The notes beneath the pieces were generated by a model. It was not told the DNA's origin and searched no databases. It saw only the letters and a list, made by a program, of their open reading frames with translations. The translations under genes and the position numbers were made by a program. This document shows positions 25,994 to 34,301 of a stretch of 64,000 nt of DNA, piece by piece (the first letter of the stretch is position 1; each line of letters opens with the position of its first letter). The stretch spans positions 62,001 to 126,000 of the forward strand of contig CAJXRZ010000007.1 in assembly GCA_913060515.1 (NCBI GenBank), written 5' to 3'. The DNA comes from an uncultured Pseudomonadota bacterium (lineage in GTDB: Bacteria; Myxococcota_A; UBA796; CAJQPC01).

Positions 25994-27736
25994 ATGAGGG
26001 CACAAGAGCGCCTTGAGGTGCTGATGGAGCAGGGGGCCATTCAAGAGATCATTCGCCCGCTCATGAGCGGCAAGGAGGCCGAGGTTTACCTTGTGCTCTC
26101 CGACGACGAAATTCGCGTCGCGAAGATCTACAAGACGGCCAACAACCGAAGCTTCAAGCACCGCGCTGAGTACACCGAGGGCCGCAAAGTCCGGAACAGC
26201 CGTAGCCAACGCGCCATGGGCAGCCGCTCGCGCTTTGGCAAAGAGCAAGAAGAGGCCGCTTGGCGAAACGCTGAAGTGGACGTGATCTACCGCCTGGCCG
26301 CAGCTGGCGTCCGTGTCCCAGAACCCTACGTCTTCATCGACGGGGTGCTGGTCATGGAGCTGATCCAGGACTTTGACGGCGAACCGGCCCCGCGTCTCTG
26401 TGACGTGGAGTTGGCCCCCGATGAGGCCATGGCGGTCTTCAAGACGCTGCTCAAGGATGTCGTGCGCATGCTCTGCGCCGGGGTCGTTCATGGCGACCTC
26501 TCGGACTTCAACGTCCTGATGAGCCCGGAAGGTCCGGTGATCATCGACTTCCCCCAGGCGGTGGACCCGGCACACAACCGGAACGCCCAGAAGCTGCTGA
26601 TTCGAGACGTAAAGAACCTGACCTCGTTCTTGTCACGTTGGGCCCCTTCCCTGAAGAAGACCCGCTATGCCGAGGAGATGTGGGCGCTCTACGAGAAGAA
26701 CGATCTGGACCCAGAGACCGAGCTGACCGGAAAGTTCAAGGGCTCCTCCCGCAAGGCAAACACCCAGTCGGTCTTGGACGAGATCGCAGCGTCTGCGCGC
26801 GCTGAGTACCAACGCCGCGTGGCCTTGGGACTTGAGTTGCCCAAGGACATGGAGGAGCAGGAAGAGGAAGTGGAGCGCGTGCTGGCGCGTCGGGCCGTGA
26901 AACGCGGCAAGCCTGGCAGCGCAAAGCCTGGTTCCCAGGCGGCCTCAAAGTCCCGCACGGCAGGCTCGGGCCAGCGCCAAGAGTCTCGTGGCGGCGCTCG
27001 AAAGAGTGACCGCGGCGGCCGAAATCGTTCCGACACTCCTCGAAACGATGCCGAAAGCCCCCGAAAACGAAGCCGTGGCAGACGAGATGAACGCCCGGAC
27101 CTGCGAACGAAGGGTGACAGCGAGCGAAACGGACGCAGCGATGGACGCACCGATGGACGCACCGATGGACGCACCGATGGACGCACCGATGGCCGCAGCG
27201 GTGGACGCAGCGGCGGACGCAGCGAAGGGCGCCGTGATGAGCGCCCAGACCTGCGAAAGAAGTCCAGTGACCGGAGCGGACGCAGTGATGAGCGCCCGGA
27301 TCTGCGGAAGACCGAGGGGCGACGCGATGGGCGACGCGATGAGCGCCCGGATCTGCGGAAGCAAAGCGAAGGCCGCCGGGACGACCGTCGGGACGGACGC
27401 CGTGATGAGCGGCCAGACCTGCGAAAGAGCAGCGATGCCTCCCCTGGCGGCGAGTCCAGTGGACGCCGTCGGAGTTCAAGGAACTCGGGCACCGGCCGCG
27501 GTGGTGAGAGCCGTGGAGGCGAGAGCCGCTCCACACAGAGCCGCAGTGGCGAGGGGCGCAGTCAACAGAAGCGTCGCAAGCCGCGCAAGGGCCCCAACGC
27601 GCCAGTCGTTGTAGAGCGCAGACCAGCACGCAGTGGTGGAAGCGCCAGCAGCTCGACTCGCACCAGCGCAAGCAGCGGCAGCAGCGCAGCGGGTGGCACG
27701 GCGCCAAGGCGACGCAAGCCCAGGAACAAGGACTGA
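25994..27736 (+). CDS. RIO-type protein kinase with long repetitive Arg/Asp-rich C-terminal tail
   Basis: 580 residues. Residues 1-240 are a RIO1-like kinase: nucleotide-site motif SGKEAEVYLV (25-34), lysine K44 (VAKIYK), catalytic loop VVHGDLSDFNVLM (H166, D168, N173) and metal-binding D185 (IIDFPQ). RIO1 enzymes act in ribosome maturation in archaea and eukaryotes; bacterial roles are little known. From about residue 290 the protein is low-complexity and highly basic. It has Ser/Gly/Arg stretches, five copies of a DERPDLR core, and a four-residue DGRT run encoded by a 12-bp tandem repeat. The tail resembles RGG-type RNA-binding disordered regions. Bacterial RIO kinases usually lack such a tail. 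The tail stays in frame to a single stop. Confidence 0.9.
   Translation: MRAQERLEVLMEQGAIQEIIRPLMSGKEAEVYLVLSDDEIRVAKIYKTANNRSFKHRAEYTEGRKVRNSRSQRAMGSRSRFGKEQEEAAWRNAEVDVIYRLAAAGVRVPEPYVFIDGVLVMELIQDFDGEPAPRLCDVELAPDEAMAVFKTLLKDVVRMLCAGVVHGDLSDFNVLMSPEGPVIIDFPQAVDPAHNRNAQKLLIRDVKNLTSFLSRWAPSLKKTRYAEEMWALYEKNDLDPETELTGKFKGSSRKANTQSVLDEIAASARAEYQRRVALGLELPKDMEEQEEEVERVLARRAVKRGKPGSAKPGSQAASKSRTAGSGQRQESRGGARKSDRGGRNRSDTPRNDAESPRKRSRGRRDERPDLRTKGDSERNGRSDGRTDGRTDGRTDGRTDGRSGGRSGGRSEGRRDERPDLRKKSSDRSGRSDERPDLRKTEGRRDGRRDERPDLRKQSEGRRDDRRDGRRDERPDLRKSSDASPGGESSGRRRSSRNSGTGRGGESRGGESRSTQSRSGEGRSQQKRRKPRKGPNAPVVVERRPARSGGSASSSTRTSASSGSSAAGGTAPRRRKPRNKD
27131..27230 (+). repeat. 12-bp tandem repeat inside the RIO kinase gene
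   Basis: The unit GATGGACGCACC is repeated about four times without change, flanked by diverged copies (GGACGCAGC and similar). It encodes Asp-Gly-Arg-Thr runs. Because the unit is a multiple of three, copy-number change would lengthen or shorten the tail without a frameshift. Confidence 0.85.
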
Positions 27737-27797
27737 GTCAAGCCCTCTCTCCGGAGGCGCTGAAGAGATAGACTTCGCCCCACAAGTGGAGTTGCTC

Positions 27798-29021
27798 ATG
27801 TCTCTGGAGCGGATGGACGCAGGCCTGCGTCGCGAAGTCGAAAACCTCACGGCAGAGGGCCGAGCCAAGGCCCCCGAACGCGTCATCGTCGACGTGATTC
27901 CGCCCCAAGGTGCCTTTGGGCCCCGCTACAAGCTGGACGGCCACGAGCAGTCCTTCATCCGGATGAACTCCAACTCCTACCTGTCTTTGAGCCACCACCC
28001 TCAGGTGATTCAAGCAGCGGACGCCGCGACACATCGCTTTGGCGCAGGTCCAGGCGCGGTTCGATTCATCGACGGCACCTTCTCCGCTCATGTGCAGCTC
28101 GAAGAGCGCATCGCTGCCTTCTGCGGGCGCCCATCGGCGAAGATCTTCAACTCGGCCTACACGACCAACTTGGGCTTGGCCCTGGCCCTCCAGAACAAGA
28201 AGACTTTCTGGATCGGTGATCAGCTGAACCACAACTGCATCATCCGGGCGATGCGCATCGCTGGGGTTCCCCGCTCCAACAAGGCGATCTTTCAGCACAA
28301 CAACATGGACGAGCTCAAGGCCTGCATCGAGGCTGTGCCCGAAGGCATCGAGCGCGTCGTGGTTATCTTTGACGGTGTGTTCTCCATGCGCGGCGACCAC
28401 TGCCCCATGGCGGAGATCAACGCCGTCCTGGCGCCACACCGTGAGCGCTTCGCAGAAGGCCTGGTCACCGTCATGGACGACTCCCACGGCATCGGCTCCT
28501 ACGGGGAGACCGGCCGCGGCACGGAAGAGGTCTGCGGCGCCAAAGCCGACATCCTGGTCGGCACCTTCGGCAAGGCCTTTGGGGTCAACGGCGGCTTTGT
28601 GGCGGCCAGCCCAGCGGTGGTCGAAGCGGTTCGTCAGAAGGCCGATACTTACATCTACACCAACCCCCTCTCTGTGGCGGACTGTGCTGCGGCCAGCAAG
28701 GCGGTGGACATCGCCGACTCTCCCGAGGGCATTGAGCGCTTGGCCAACGTGCGCGCACGTATCGCCCAGTTCCGCCAGGGCTTGGCCGACTTGGGCCAAG
28801 AGAGCATTCCCGGCGTTCACCCCGTCGTTCCGCTGATGGTTCGGGACACAGAGAAGACCCGAGACATGGTGCAGGCCTTCACGGACGGCGGCGTCTTGGT
28901 GGTGGGCTTGAACTTCCCAGTCGTGCCCAAGGGAGACCAGAGCATTCGCTTCCAGATCAACGCTGCCCACACCGAGGCGGACATCGCTGAGGTCTTGAGC
29001 GTGCTCAAGGGCATGCTCTGA
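27798..29021 (+). CDS. Alpha-oxoamine synthase family PLP enzyme (KBL/BioF/serine palmitoyltransferase type)
   Basis: 407 residues from the ATG at 27798. These enzymes join an amino acid to an acyl-CoA or acyl-carrier with loss of carboxylate or CoA. Motifs seen: MNSNSYLSLSHHP, the ring-stacking His in DQLNHNC (H145), D228 and H230 in DDSHGIGSYG, and the PLP lysine K259 in VGTFGKAFGVNGG. The VFSMRGDHCPM segment marks a subgroup distinct from the textbook Kbl. The SDR gene starts 3 bp downstream. A synthase plus ketoreductase is the first two steps of sphingoid base formation, but 2-amino-3-ketobutyrate ligase or other oxoamine products are equally allowed by sequence. Confidence 0.88.
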   Translation: MSLERMDAGLRREVENLTAEGRAKAPERVIVDVIPPQGAFGPRYKLDGHEQSFIRMNSNSYLSLSHHPQVIQAADAATHRFGAGPGAVRFIDGTFSAHVQLEERIAAFCGRPSAKIFNSAYTTNLGLALALQNKKTFWIGDQLNHNCIIRAMRIAGVPRSNKAIFQHNNMDELKACIEAVPEGIERVVVIFDGVFSMRGDHCPMAEINAVLAPHRERFAEGLVTVMDDSHGIGSYGETGRGTEEVCGAKADILVGTFGKAFGVNGGFVAASPAVVEAVRQKADTYIYTNPLSVADCAAASKAVDIADSPEGIERLANVRARIAQFRQGLADLGQESIPGVHPVVPLMVRDTEKTRDMVQAFTDGGVLVVGLNFPVVPKGDQSIRFQINAAHTEADIAEVLSVLKGML

Positions 29022-29023
29022 GC

Positions 29024-29818
29024 ATGGACCTGCGCGCACAAGTGGTGTTGCTCACCGGGGCCTCCAGGGGCATCGGTGTGGCCATCGCCGAGGAGCTGGG
29101 CCGGCACGGCGCCCACGTCCTCCTGACTGCGCGCAGCGCAGAGGGCTTGGCCAAGACCGCCGCGCTGGTCGAGGCGGCAGGCGGACAGGCGCGCAGCTTG
29201 GCTGGGGACATCAGCAGCAGTGCCTTCCGGGAGCAGTTGGTGCAGAGCGCTCAAGCCTGGGGTCCAATTCGGGCCCTTGTGAACAACGCAGGCGTGGAGC
29301 ACCCGGACACCTTCTTGGAGTCCGACCTGGCACAGGTAGACCTGCAACTCGCGGTGAACCTGCAAGCCCCCATTCATCTGACCCGCCTCGTGCTGCCGCA
29401 GATGGTTGAGCAGGGCCAAGGTGCCGTGGTGATGGTGTCCTCGATGTCGGGCAAGTCCCCTACCCCCTACAACGCGATCTACACCGCCACCAAGCACGGT
29501 CTCAACGGTTTTGCGGCCAGCATCCGCATCGAACTTCAAGACAGCGGTGTACACGTCGGCGTGGTCTGCCCCAGCTTCGTCGGACAGGCCGGCATGTGGA
29601 AGGACACCGGCATGCGCGCACCAGCCATGATGAAAGAAGTGCCCCTCTCCCAGGTCGTCCGCGGGACTCTGAGAGCGCTCAATGGTGCACCGGAGGTCTT
29701 GGTCACGCCTACCCCTGTGCGCCCCCTCTTGGCCCTGGCCCAGCTCTTCCCGAGATTGGATGGCTGGCTTCTGCGCAAGATGGGCATCCTCAAGGTGCTC
29801 GAGCAACGCGCTGACTGA
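29024..29818 (+). CDS. Short-chain dehydrogenase/reductase
   Basis: 264 residues. The NAD(P)-binding motif TGASRGIG (11-18), NNAG (87-90), catalytic Ser in VSSMS (139-140), and Y153-x3-K157 (YTATK) are all present, so it should be active. The C-terminal 40 residues (LALAQLFPRLDGWLLRKMG) form an amphipathic helix, as in membrane-facing lipid-active SDRs. The 2-bp gap after the oxoamine synthase indicates tight coupling, so it likely reduces the ketone made by that enzyme. Confidence 0.88.
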   Translation: MDLRAQVVLLTGASRGIGVAIAEELGRHGAHVLLTARSAEGLAKTAALVEAAGGQARSLAGDISSSAFREQLVQSAQAWGPIRALVNNAGVEHPDTFLESDLAQVDLQLAVNLQAPIHLTRLVLPQMVEQGQGAVVMVSSMSGKSPTPYNAIYTATKHGLNGFAASIRIELQDSGVHVGVVCPSFVGQAGMWKDTGMRAPAMMKEVPLSQVVRGTLRALNGAPEVLVTPTPVRPLLALAQLFPRLDGWLLRKMGILKVLEQRAD

Positions 29819-29838
29819 CACCCTCTGCTGCAGGTCCC

Positions 29839-30591
29839 ATGTCTGAAGAACTCATCGAGGTCGGCGACGGCTTCTGGAACATCCGCGGGAAGTTCCGAAT
29901 CGGCGGCGTGGTGAACGTCGGAACGCAAGCTTCGTTGGTGCGTTTGGCTACTGGAGGCTTTGTGCTTCTGGACTCCTACACCTTGCCGGCCGGCATCTTG
30001 GCCAAGGTGTACGCCCTGACCGACGGGGGTCAGGCCGTTCAAGCCATCCTGAACCTGCACCCCTTCCACACCATCCATGTTGCAGCCGCCCACAAGCAGT
30101 TCCCCAAGGCCGCGCTCTACGGCAGCAGCCGCCATGTGGACAAGGCCCCGGATCTCCCTTGGCAAGCGCTGCGCGTGGACGATGCGGAACTCCATGCGCT
30201 CTTCGCGCCAGATCTGGAGTTCTCCGTGCCCAAAGGCGTGCACTTCATCCACAAAAATCCTGACGTGCACTTCAGCTCGGTGCTGGCCTACCACCCGGCG
30301 AGCAAGACCATCCATGTGGACGACACCTTCAACCACATGGGCCTGCCTCTGGTCGGCGGCGTCAGCCTCCACCCGACCTTGGCCAAAGCGTTGATCCGAG
30401 AGCCTGGCGCCGCAAAGGCCTTCCAGGACTGGGCCCGCGCGCTCATCGAGCGTTGGTCAGAGGCCCGAAACCTCTGCGCCGCCCACACCTCGCCCCTGCT
30501 ACACCAGGACGACCTGGCTGAGCAAATGCGCGCGGCCTTGAAGAAGGTGGACGGCAAGCTTCAGAGCCACAGCAAGAGGAACGGCGGATGA
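29839..30591 (+). CDS. Metallo-beta-lactamase-fold protein with altered metal motif
   Basis: 250 residues. The fold order resembles the MBL family (NVGTQASLVRLATGGFVLLDSY, then NLHPFHTIHVAAAH, then SVLAYHPASKTIHVDDTF). The classic HxHxDH is replaced by HPFHTIH, so metal binding is uncertain. A later Asp/His pair (HVDDTFNHMG) and AAHTSPLL may supply other ligands. It starts 20 bp after the SDR gene and overlaps the next gene by ATGA, so it belongs to the oxoamine synthase operon. A hydrolytic or binding role on the same metabolite is an inference. Confidence 0.6.
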   Translation: MSEELIEVGDGFWNIRGKFRIGGVVNVGTQASLVRLATGGFVLLDSYTLPAGILAKVYALTDGGQAVQAILNLHPFHTIHVAAAHKQFPKAALYGSSRHVDKAPDLPWQALRVDDAELHALFAPDLEFSVPKGVHFIHKNPDVHFSSVLAYHPASKTIHVDDTFNHMGLPLVGGVSLHPTLAKALIREPGAAKAFQDWARALIERWSEARNLCAAHTSPLLHQDDLAEQMRAALKKVDGKLQSHSKRNGG

Positions 30592-31349
30592 AGACCTGGA
30601 CAAAGAGACTGGCGATCGGCGCCGGAGCGCTGACCCTGGCAGGGGTGCTGATGTGCGGTGGTGGCTTTGTGGCGCTCAACGAGCCTGCTCCTGTGGGCGT
30701 GAGCGATGCGGCGGCAGACACTCTGGCCAACGAGATGATCGACTCCGTGGACCGAGAGGCTTGGGCCAAGACCGGCGCTGTTCGCTGGACCTATGCCGAG
30801 CGCTACACCCACCTCTGGGATCGCGAGCGTCACTTCGTGCGGGTCACCCAGGATGGCCGGGAGGCCCTGGTGGACCTGAACACGCTCCAAGGCGTGGCCA
30901 CCCAGGACGGCGTGGCCCTGGAGGGCACAGCCAAGGACCAGGCCGTACAGGAGGCCTACGAAGCCTGGGCCAACGACAGCTTCTGGCTGGGCGCCATGAA
31001 CAAGGCCTTTGATCCCGGGACCACCCGCTCCCGCGTCGCCCAGCCCGACGGCAGCGAGTCCTTGCTGGTGCAATACAGCTCCGGCGGGGTCACCCCCGGC
31101 GACGCCTACCTCTGGCACCTGGATGAGAACGGGCGGCCTGAGTCCTGGCAGATGTGGGTGTCGATCATTCCAATCGGGGGGGCCGGCGCTAGCTGGGAGG
31201 ATTGGGTGCAGCTCTCCACGGGGGCCTGGGTGTCCACACGACACCAGCTGGGGCCCATGGACATCCGGGTCACCGACCTGCAGGGTGCCGAGACCTTGGA
31301 GGCCTTGGAGTCCGGGGCCGACCCCTTCGCGCCGCTCTTGGCCCTGTAG
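30588..31349 (+). CDS. Hypothetical membrane-anchored protein
   Basis: 253 residues. The N-terminal hydrophobic segment (LAIGAGALTLAGVLMCGGGF) follows basic residues. The Cys lacks a proper lipobox because Met precedes it, so a membrane anchor is more likely than lipidation. The rest is soluble and beta-rich with many Trp (VRWTYAERYTHLWDRERHFV, DAYLWHLDENGRPESWQMWV). Layout suggests a periplasmic domain. It overlaps the MBL-like gene by ATGA, making it the last gene of the oxoamine synthase operon. No family is recognised. Confidence 0.65.
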   Translation: MKTWTKRLAIGAGALTLAGVLMCGGGFVALNEPAPVGVSDAAADTLANEMIDSVDREAWAKTGAVRWTYAERYTHLWDRERHFVRVTQDGREALVDLNTLQGVATQDGVALEGTAKDQAVQEAYEAWANDSFWLGAMNKAFDPGTTRSRVAQPDGSESLLVQYSSGGVTPGDAYLWHLDENGRPESWQMWVSIIPIGGAGASWEDWVQLSTGAWVSTRHQLGPMDIRVTDLQGAETLEALESGADPFAPLLAL

Positions 31350-31401
31350 AGCAGTGGTCGGCCACAGCGCCATGGAGCGCCAAAGGCAGGGGGTAGGAAG
31401 T

Positions 31402-31444
31402 GCGTGGGATCCCACGCTGGGGCCCCCGCTCTAAACAGAGGGGG
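31402..31444 (+). promoter_or_regulatory. Palindrome and hairpin in the leader of the 31462 gene
   Basis: A perfect 16-bp palindrome, GCGTGGGATCCCACGC (31402-31417), is followed by an 8-bp hairpin with one bulged G (31424-31444, loop AAAC). The hairpin ends 17 nt before the GTG start, just upstream of the GGAGG site. Neither has a T-run. They could be an operator and a leader structure that affects translation. Confidence 0.4.
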
Positions 31445-31461
31445 AACCCAATGGAGGCCCC

Positions 31462-32979
31462 GTGTACCGCACCCTCGCCCTGAGCACTCTCGCCCTTCTC
31501 GCCCTCGACGTAACGACCACGCTGGCGGCCCCCATGACCGGTCTGTCCTTGACCCAGGACGCCCAAGCTGCGGACGACGACAAGGCCAAGGTGAAGAAGG
31601 CCAAGATCAAGCAGAAGACCACCAGCTCCGGCGGCTACACCTACACCTTCTGGCTGCGCACCAGCGGCACCAGCGCTTCGGAGATCGGCTCCGCGGACAT
31701 CACCATCTCCGACGCCACAAACGGCGCCGCCATGGAAGCCCTCACTCTGGAGCAAGGCGAGCGCGGCCGTCTGGTGTTCACTGGCCAGCTCGACGCGTTG
31801 GGAGAAGACGGCAGCGGCGAGACGGTCACGCTGACCTTCAAGACCGCGAACATGATCGACAACAACGGCGACCCCTTCGGCGAGCAGCAGGAGTTCGAAG
31901 TCAGCGTGGATGGCCTGGACGCCAAGCCCGCCGAAGACAGCACCGAGGGGTGGAAGGTCCGTGCCCGAAGCAACGCCGCAGGCCAGCTGACCGTGGTCCT
32001 GGGCAACGAGGACAAGGACTGGGCCGGAGGTGGGACCGTCGAGGTCACCGCCTCTGTGGACGGCGAGACCCCCGTGGCCCTCACCATGAGCGAGGTACGC
32101 CAACGCTACAAGGCGGAGCTGTCTGCCGACTTTGTGTTCGAAGACAACATCGTCATGAAGGCCGTTCTGTTGGACGAGGAGGGCGCGACCTTGGACAGCT
32201 TTGAGCAGACCATTGCGCCTCCATCTGAGTCCGTGACCCCGGCACTCTCACAGGCCACCCTGAAGGAGAGCAGCGCCGGCGACGCCAAGCTGGTCACTTG
32301 GACGGAGTCCGACGGGCAGGCGACAGCACTTGAGGTGGAGCTCTTGGACAACGTCACCGGCGAGTCGGTCCTCATGACCACCGACGACACCCCAGTGATG
32401 TCCGTCCGCAGCTTCAATTCCTCCACCCTGGAGTTTGATCCTGGCGAGTCCCCAGAAGACTACGTCTACCTGGCCCTGATCGACCTGCTGGACAGCGAGG
32501 GAGACCCCGCCGGGGAGCAGATGGAGGCGGAGCTGACGGTGCCCAGCTACGACGCCGAGACCGGCGAAGTTGGAGTGGCCTGGACGCCCTACGCTGACAG
32601 CACGGGAACCACCTATGGCTACGTCGGCATCTACGCATACGAGGACGGCTACGGCGTTGCCCTGAGCCACGAGGACAGCGAGGATCTCGACGTAGACAGC
32701 GTCAAGGTGATCTTCGAGGAGCCCTATGAGGGGCCCGCCCCTTTGGACACTGAGATCAACCTCACCCTGAGCTACCAGGCCGACAAGTGGATCGAGAAAG
32801 GCCAAGGCAGCGTTCCCGAGGACTACACCCTGATCACCACCCTGGTCACCCCTGAGGGAGAGGTCCTCTCGAGCACCACCGCGACGGGCAGCGGTACTGG
32901 CACGGTCTATAAAAACGGCAAGGGGACCAAGAAGTCCGCCATCACCAGCCACCAGAACAATGTTCTCGAGCTGCTCTAG
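31462..32979 (+). CDS. Secreted protein of unknown function, beta-rich
   Basis: 505 residues from the GTG at 31462, preceded by GGAGG at 4-nt spacing. A signal peptide is present (MYRTLALSTLALLALDVTTTLA). The mature protein is acidic, Thr/Ser-rich and made of repeated beta segments such as DAKLVTWTESDGQATALEVELL and YDAETGEVGVAWTPYADSTG. These resemble Ig-like or fibronectin-like modules, but none is firmly recognised. There are no Cys residues or anchor at the C-terminus, so it is probably released or bound to a partner. The leader carries a palindrome and a hairpin, suggesting regulated expression. Confidence 0.65.
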   Translation: MYRTLALSTLALLALDVTTTLAAPMTGLSLTQDAQAADDDKAKVKKAKIKQKTTSSGGYTYTFWLRTSGTSASEIGSADITISDATNGAAMEALTLEQGERGRLVFTGQLDALGEDGSGETVTLTFKTANMIDNNGDPFGEQQEFEVSVDGLDAKPAEDSTEGWKVRARSNAAGQLTVVLGNEDKDWAGGGTVEVTASVDGETPVALTMSEVRQRYKAELSADFVFEDNIVMKAVLLDEEGATLDSFEQTIAPPSESVTPALSQATLKESSAGDAKLVTWTESDGQATALEVELLDNVTGESVLMTTDDTPVMSVRSFNSSTLEFDPGESPEDYVYLALIDLLDSEGDPAGEQMEAELTVPSYDAETGEVGVAWTPYADSTGTTYGYVGIYAYEDGYGVALSHEDSEDLDVDSVKVIFEEPYEGPAPLDTEINLTLSYQADKWIEKGQGSVPEDYTLITTLVTPEGEVLSSTTATGSGTGTVYKNGKGTKKSAITSHQNNVLELL

Positions 32980-32999
32980 CCCCAGCGAGGGCGGCCGTC

Positions 33000-33662
33000 C
33001 TACTCAGGCATAGGGCTGCCGCCGATTTCCACGGCCTTCTTGTAGGCGGGACGCGCTTCAAAGCGCTGGATGTACGCCTGGATATTGGGGTAGCTCTGCC
33101 CCGTTGGCGCGCGCTTGACGCCGGCTTGTAGGCCATAGGACATCTGAATGTCCGCGGCGGTGAAGTTGTCTCCAGCCAGCCAAGGCTGGGTACTCAGGGT
33201 CTGCTCCACAAAGCCCATGTTCCGGATGATCTCCGGATTGGTGAAGGCCCCATCGATGGTGCCCAGGATGCCTTTGACCACGGGCCGAATCAGGAAGGGC
33301 ACCTTGTCGATCGCGGTGCCGTGCACCAGGGACATGAGCAGAGTCGGCATCAGGGTGCCCTCGGCAAAGTGCAGCCAGTAGCGCACCTGTTGGCGTTCCT
33401 GAGGGGTCTGCGGACGCAGGGTGCCATCCCCCATCTCCACCAGGTGCTCCAAGATCGCCGCCGACTCCGCCAGGGCCATGCCGTCGACCTGCACCACAGG
33501 CGACTTGCCCAAGGGGTGCACCTCTTTGAGGGCCGGGTCCGCGCGGAAGTTCTTGTCCCGCTTGTAGGTCTTGATCTCGTAGTCCAAACCCAGCTCCTCG
33601 AGCGCCCACAGCACACGGGTGGATCGGGACAGCTCCAAGTGATGAAGAACGATGGCAGACAT
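33000..33662 (-). CDS. Glutathione S-transferase family protein
   Basis: 220 residues with the two-domain GST layout. The thioredoxin-like N-terminal domain (VLHHLELSRSTRVLWALEEL, then VHPLGKSPVVQVDG and LAESAAILEHL) has a Ser (SRS) at the usual catalytic position. The helical C-terminal domain has PWLAGDNFTAADIQMSYGL. It likely conjugates glutathione to small electrophiles in the cytoplasm. It is divergent from msrB with an 84-bp gap. Both are redox or detoxification genes and may share regulation. Confidence 0.9.
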   Translation of the reverse strand: MSAIVLHHLELSRSTRVLWALEELGLDYEIKTYKRDKNFRADPALKEVHPLGKSPVVQVDGMALAESAAILEHLVEMGDGTLRPQTPQERQQVRYWLHFAEGTLMPTLLMSLVHGTAIDKVPFLIRPVVKGILGTIDGAFTNPEIIRNMGFVEQTLSTQPWLAGDNFTAADIQMSYGLQAGVKRAPTGQSYPNIQAYIQRFEARPAYKKAVEIGGSPMPE

Positions 33663-33746
33663 GGCAAGCTCCTTGGGTCACCGCCCTATCCCTTGCCTTG
33701 TCCCCCGGCGTGCAAAGTGTGGGGCTCGCCCTCGAATGGAGACTCC

Positions 33747-34229
33747 GTGTCCAAGAGCAACGATCCCGGCCTGAACCCCACAACTGACGCCACCGCCGTG
33801 GCCGACAGCATCTGGAAGTCCATCCTGAGCGAGACGGAGTACAAGATCCTGCGCCACTCCGCGACGGAAGCCCCCGGCACAGGTCGCTATCTGAACAATG
33901 AGGAGGAGGGCTTTTATCACTGCGCGGGCTGCGCCCAGAAGCTCTACGCGGCCGAGCACAAGTTCCACAGCGGCTGTGGATGGCCCAGCTTCTACGACGA
34001 GGTCGAAGCGGGCGCTGTGAAGACCTACGTCGACACAAGCCACGGCCGCACCCGCACCGAGATGCGCTGTGGACGCTGTGATGGCCACTTGGGGCACATC
34101 TTTCAGGACGCCCCGCAGACCCCGACCGGAACCCGTCACTGCGTGAACGGCTATGCCGTGCTCTTCGTGCCCACGGGCAAAGATCCTCAAGAAGCGCTCG
34201 CCGAGCACCGCTCTAAGCAACAGGACTGA
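33747..34229 (+). CDS. msrB: Peptide-methionine (R)-S-oxide reductase
   Basis: 160 residues from the GTG at 33747, preceded by GGAG. The enzyme repairs oxidised methionine (R-sulfoxide) in proteins. The zinc site is two CxxC pairs, C59/C62 (YHCAGC) and C108/C111 (MRCGRC). GCGWPSFY is the substrate pocket. The catalytic residue is C132 in RHCVNGYAV, a Cys rather than the selenocysteine found in some relatives. No signal peptide is present, so it is cytoplasmic. There is no fused MsrA domain. Confidence 0.94.
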   Translation: MSKSNDPGLNPTTDATAVADSIWKSILSETEYKILRHSATEAPGTGRYLNNEEEGFYHCAGCAQKLYAAEHKFHSGCGWPSFYDEVEAGAVKTYVDTSHGRTRTEMRCGRCDGHLGHIFQDAPQTPTGTRHCVNGYAVLFVPTGKDPQEALAEHRSKQQD

Positions 34230-34301
34230 CAGGCTTTGGCCTTCGGATCCGGGGTCGATTGCGCTACATTGACCCTTCCCCGCGCGTGAGAGAGCCGCCC
34301 A

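Noticed and set aside
27131-27230. CRISPR-like array
   Set aside because: The repeats are only 12 bp, directly adjacent without spacers, and in frame inside a gene.
26736-27707. A His/Cys-rich 323-residue minus-strand frame
   Set aside because: It is the antisense reading of the RIO kinase tail repeats. Its His/Cys pattern comes from the repeat, not from a zinc protein.
33747-34229. MsrB considered as a second selenoprotein
   Set aside because: The catalytic residue is an ordinary TGC Cys in RHCVN, with no TGA.
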